This document shows, in pieces, positions 6,143 to 8,340 of a stretch of 8,340 nucleotides of DNA. This stretch comes from Paracoccaceae bacterium. Lineage in GTDB: Bacteria; Pseudomonadota; Alphaproteobacteria; Rhodobacterales; Rhodobacteraceae. The notes below the pieces were generated by a model. It made no database searches and had not been told where the DNA came from. It worked only from the letters and a program-made list of their open reading frames with translations. Location: the NCBI GenBank assembly GCA_024742655.1, contig JANSYB010000067.1:1-8340 (forward strand), read 5' to 3'. Numbering within the stretch: position 1 is the stretch's first letter; every line of letters begins with the position of its first letter. A program made the position numbers and the translations under genes.

Positions 6143-6642
6143 ACAATGAAGCTTATGGGATAACAGTTTTCTGCGACGATATTCGTCACGAGATCGCCGG
6201 TAAGATGACACTTGTTGGTTGTTATCTTGCGGAAATGAATTTCAATGAACCTGCTCCGGGATTGCTCCCGACATTTGCCGCCCTTGTGAACATTCGTATT
6301 CCAATCGCACTAGAATTTTCAAAAATTACGCTGCGCGTTACAAAAGAAACAGACGGTGAAGTTGAAGAGATTTTCAAAGCAGATGTTGATGTTCCATCCG
6401 AAGATAAAGAAAAGATAAAAGCTGGAAAGCCCGACGTGATAGATGGATCAAGGCTCGCGATTGTAACATTCCCAATTCGTTGGTCGCCCTTGGAATTCAG
6501 AAAGCCAGGCTTCATTAAGGTACGCGGTTATCTTGATGACGAAGTTGAAATAAAAGCTGGTGCTTTGAAAGTGAACTTCCCAACAAAAGAGGGCGGTGAC
6601 GATCAACCGTCAAAACTGGAGGATAGCTCGGTTCAAGACTGA
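6139..6642 (+). CDS. Hypothetical protein resembling DUF6941, third gene of the island operon
   Basis: This is a 167-residue protein starting at GTG 6139, coupled to the XRE gene by a 4-base GTGA overlap; the nearby ATG at 6146 is out of frame. It begins YGITVFCDDIRHEIAGKMTLVGCY (6-29), a pattern I associate with the uncharacterised DUF6941 proteins (D-D-x-R-x-E-x-x-GK-x-x-L-x-G). The alternating hydrophobic pattern through 45-145, ending GFIKVRGYLDDEVEIKAGALKV, suggests a mostly beta fold. The last 20 residues are acidic and polar. No signal peptide, membrane helix or catalytic motif is visible. It has the lowest GC of the window and many AAA and GAT codons (19/60 GC at 6361-6420). Its tight coupling suggests it works with the two genes upstream. 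I cannot assign a function, and the family link is from memory of the pattern. Confidence 0.7.
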   Translation: MNNEAYGITVFCDDIRHEIAGKMTLVGCYLAEMNFNEPAPGLLPTFAALVNIRIPIALEFSKITLRVTKETDGEVEEIFKADVDVPSEDKEKIKAGKPDVIDGSRLAIVTFPIRWSPLEFRKPGFIKVRGYLDDEVEIKAGALKVNFPTKEGGDDQPSKLEDSSVQD

Positions 6643-6664
6643 CTTTACTAGCCATTTGTAAAGT
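6642..6664 (+). terminator. Weak stem-loop after the island operon
   Basis: ACTTTAC (6642-6648) and GTAAAGT (6658-6664) form a perfect 7-base inverted repeat around a 9-base loop, starting at the last base of the third gene's stop codon. The stem is AT-rich and no T-run follows, so it is a poor Rho-independent terminator. It may end or protect the message. Confidence 0.3.
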
Positions 6665-6690
6665 ACGGTTCTGAAACAGCCTATAGAGCC

Positions 6691-6828
6691 CTACAAAACA
6701 TACCTGCTCAAATCCACGGACTTCATCAGCTCGCCCAGGTTGGTCTCGACGAAGCCCGAATCCACCACCACCGTCTCACCCGCGCGGTCGGGGGCGGTGA
6801 GGGACAGCGCTTCGAACACCCGGTCCAC
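6691..6828 (-). pseudogene. Detached 3'-end copy of hslU
   Basis: The last 45 codons plus stop of an hslU gene lie here, 606 bases to the left of the same region in the intact hslU (7297-7434). By hand alignment 118 of 135 bases match (6694-6828 against 7300-7434), with a perfect 37-base run at 6722-6758 and a 22-base run at 6779-6800. The encoded end reads APDRAGETVVVDSGF then [18 protein letters not shown] and a TAG stop. Similarity stops abruptly just right of 6828, so the ATPase domain is absent. The frame has no internal stop and runs on to an ATG at 6880-6882 or 6931-6933, but nothing supports expression. This is most likely a remnant of recombination at hslU. Confidence 0.85.
6694..6828. 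repeat. Left direct repeat of the hslU 3' end bracketing the Cys-rich gene
   Basis: The left member of a direct repeat pair (partner 7300-7434, offset 606 bases, about 87% identical by hand count). The pair encloses one gene and could allow its loss by homologous recombination. Confidence 0.8.
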
Positions 6829-6868
6829 CTGAAAATGAACCAATGCCGGCCCCGCCCGACTTACGGTC

Positions 6869-6875
6869 AGGAGGT
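6869..6875 (+). promoter_or_regulatory. Strong ribosome binding site of the Cys-rich secreted gene
   Basis: AGGAGGT, close to the perfect anti-16S complement, lies five bases before ATG 6881. It supports this gene as real and expressed despite its small size. Confidence 0.75.
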
Positions 6876-6880
6876 ACGTC

Positions 6881-7264
6881 ATGAAACATATACTGTTGAT
6901 TTCAACTTTCGCCCTCACCCTGGCCGCGGGCATGGCCCAGGCTCAGGACATGGCCTGCAAATCCACTCAGGGTGGATCTTCGGCGCTTTGCGAGGGGATC
7001 AGCCAGAAGGCCGACACCAGAACCCAGCTGCGCTTGATGGCGCAGTCCGTGAAACAGAACCGGCATACGTCAGGCGCGACGGGCTTTGCCGCATCCGATC
7101 GCAGGGTCGGGGTTCAGTATTGCTGTAGCTGTGTGCCGGGTAAGGATTGCAGTGCCGGGAAGATCACCGATGTGTGCAGCCCGCTCCCATCAGGGGCAGA
7201 GACCTGTCCTGGCGGCGAATTCCGCACAAACTGTACCGGGGATTTCTGTACCACCATAGACTGA
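6881..7264 (+). CDS. Small secreted cysteine-rich protein, function unknown
   Basis: This is a 127-residue protein with a clear Sec signal peptide: positive start MKH, a hydrophobic core (4-17) and an AQA cut site before Gln22. The mature part of about 105 residues holds ten cysteines, at positions 26, 37, 81, 82, 84, 90, 99, 109, 118 and 123. Eight of them lie in the last 47 residues, including CCSC. An even number and a periplasmic or extracellular location suggest up to five disulfides; metal binding through CCSC is another option. Residues 40-75 are Cys-free and probably helical. I do not recognise the family. The start is set by a near-perfect ribosome binding site. The gene stands alone between the two hslU ends and converges on hslU with a 32-base gap. 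Its placement suggests it came in as cargo. Confidence 0.8.
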   Translation: MKHILLISTFALTLAAGMAQAQDMACKSTQGGSSALCEGISQKADTRTQLRLMAQSVKQNRHTSGATGFAASDRRVGVQYCCSCVPGKDCSAGKITDVCSPLPSGAETCPGGEFRTNCTGDFCTTID

Positions 7265-7296
7265 TATCGGGCCGGGCGGTGCTGCATGCGCGATGG

Positions 7297-8340
7297 TTAC
7301 AGCACGTACCGGCTCAAATCCGTGGATTTCATCAGCTCGCCCAGGTTGGTCTCGACGAAGCCCGCGTCCACCACGACCTTCTCGCCCGCGCGGTCGGGGG
7401 CGGTGAAGGACAGCTCTTCGAATACCCGTTCCATCACCGTGTAAAGGCGCCGCGCGCCGATATTCTCGATGCTCTGGTTGACCTCGGCCGCGATGCGCGC
7501 GAGTGCGGCGATGCCGTCCTCGGTGAACTCCACCTCGACCTCCTCGGTCCCCATCAGGGCGGCATATTGGCGGGTCAGGGCATTGTCCGTCTCGGTCAGG
7601 ATGCGCACGAAATCCTCTTCGGTGAGCGCGCGCAGTTCCACCCGGATGGGCAGGCGGCCCTGAAGCTCCGGCAGCAGGTCCGACGGTTTGGCGATGTGAA
7701 ACGCCCCTGACGCGATGAAGAGGATATGGTCGGTCTTGACGGGGCCGTGTTTGGTGGAGACGGTCGTGCCCTCGATGAGCGGCAGCAGGTCGCGCTGCAC
7801 GCCCTCACGGGAAACATCGCCGCCGCGCGCCTCCTGCCGGGCGCAGACCTTGTCGATCTCGTCCAGAAAGACGATGCCGTTCTGTTCGACCGCCTCAAGT
7901 GCTGTGCGGTTGACGGTTTCATCATCCAGCAGCTTGTCGGCCTCTTCCCCGATCAGAACCTCGTAGCTTTCGGCGACGCTCAGTTTCTTGCGCACGGTGC
8001 GCCCGCCGAACGCCTTGCCGAAGATATCACCGAGATTCATCATGCCCATCTGGCTGCCCGGTTGGCCGGGGATATCCATCATGCCCATCGGGTTGGAATT
8101 GTCCGCGATGTCGAGTTCGATCACGGTGTCGTCCAGCTCTCCGGCCTTCAGCTTCTTGCGGAACATCTCGCGCGTGCCTTCGCGGGCGTCTTCTCCGGCG
8201 ATGGCGTCGATCACGCGCTCTTCGGCCTGCTGGTGGGCGCGCGCCTTCACGTCCTCGCGCATCCAGTCGCGGGTCTGGGCGATGGCGCTGTCCACCAGAT
8301 CGCGGATGATCTGCTCCACGTCGCGGCCGACATAGCCGAC
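7297..8340 (-). CDS. hslU: ATP-dependent protease ATPase subunit HslU, C-terminal part
   Basis: HslU is the AAA+ unfoldase ring of the HslUV (ClpYQ) cytosolic protease; it unfolds proteins and threads them into the HslV peptidase. The visible 347 residues run off the right edge at [12 protein letters not shown], so roughly the first 85-90 residues, with the Walker A motif and the pore loop, are missing from view. Seen in order are a variable insertion (I) domain with Met/Gly-rich segments (about 80-105), Walker [13 protein letters not shown] (FLDE coded near 7858-7869), [15 protein letters not shown], the sensor-1 region [11 protein letters not shown], the arginine region [12 protein letters not shown], sensor 2 ENIGARRL, and the tail DLSRYVL that docks into HslV. 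All key elements in view are intact. hslV would normally lie upstream, outside the window. The last 45 codons are duplicated at 6694-6828. Confidence 0.96.
   Translation of the reverse strand, partial: VGYVGRDVEQIIRDLVDSAIAQTRDWMREDVKARAHQQAEERVIDAIAGEDAREGTREMFRKKLKAGELDDTVIELDIADNSNPMGMMDIPGQPGSQMGMMNLGDIFGKAFGGRTVRKKLSVAESYEVLIGEEADKLLDDETVNRTALEAVEQNGIVFLDEIDKVCARQEARGGDVSREGVQRDLLPLIEGTTVSTKHGPVKTDHILFIASGAFHIAKPSDLLPELQGRLPIRVELRALTEEDFVRILTETDNALTRQYAALMGTEEVEVEFTEDGIAALARIAAEVNQSIENIGARRLYTVMERVFEELSFTAPDRAGEKVVVDAGFVETNLGELMKSTDLSRYVL
7300..7434. repeat. Right direct repeat, inside the intact hslU 3' end
   Basis: Partner of the copy at 6694-6828. Here the sequence continues into full-length hslU, so this copy belongs to the functional gene. 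Which copy is ancestral at the locus cannot be told from the window. Confidence 0.8.

Noticed and set aside
7147..7710. Open frame of 187 codons on the + strand spanning the Cys-rich gene end and hslU
   Set aside because: It runs antisense through conserved hslU and out of frame through the Cys-rich gene.

Overview
The window looks like a chromosomal segment of an alphaproteobacterium, most likely a member of the Rhodobacterales (Roseobacter group). The evidence is the gene content and order (dnaQ end, secB, fxsA, Tim44-like gene, mltA, Smr gene, hslU), the high GC of most genes and the style of the protein sequences. No RNA gene, CRISPR array or insertion sequence was seen.

Left part (1-3845): the 3' end of dnaQ runs rightward and meets secB, which runs leftward with fxsA upstream of it. 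The fxsA and Tim44-like genes diverge from a 110-base gap. The Tim44-like gene, mltA and an Smr-domain gene form a tight rightward operon in which each start codon overlaps the previous stop by 4 bases. The theme is envelope work: SecB feeds unfolded preproteins to Sec, FxsA and the Tim44-like protein are inner-membrane proteins, and MltA trims peptidoglycan. dnaQ carries an in-frame TAG; past it the same frame continues for 16 codons that read like the normal conserved C-terminus of the proofreading subunit, ending in a TAA interlocked with the secB stop. This looks like a recent nonsense mutation or a base-call error.

Middle (3825-5292): a leftward 12-helix MFS transporter gene overlaps the end of the Smr gene by 21 bases. 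Just upstream of its start is a run of G-tracts that fits a G-quadruplex pattern.

Island (about 5110-6690): three overlapping rightward genes with visibly lower GC than their surroundings (hand count 19/60 GC at 6361-6420, against 45/60 at 4801-4860 in the MFS gene). They encode a 163-residue protein with a possible RelE/HigB-like core, an XRE-type helix-turn-helix protein, and a 167-residue protein resembling the uncharacterised DUF6941 type. The layout suggests a toxin-antitoxin module with an unusual third gene and is the best candidate here for an undescribed system.

Right part (6691-8340): hslU (ATPase of the HslUV protease) runs leftward off the window edge. A second, diverged copy of its last 45 codons lies 606 bases further left. 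Between the two copies sits a gene for a small secreted protein with ten cysteines, so this cassette is bracketed by direct repeats of the hslU 3' end. This suggests that foreign DNA entered through recombination at hslU.
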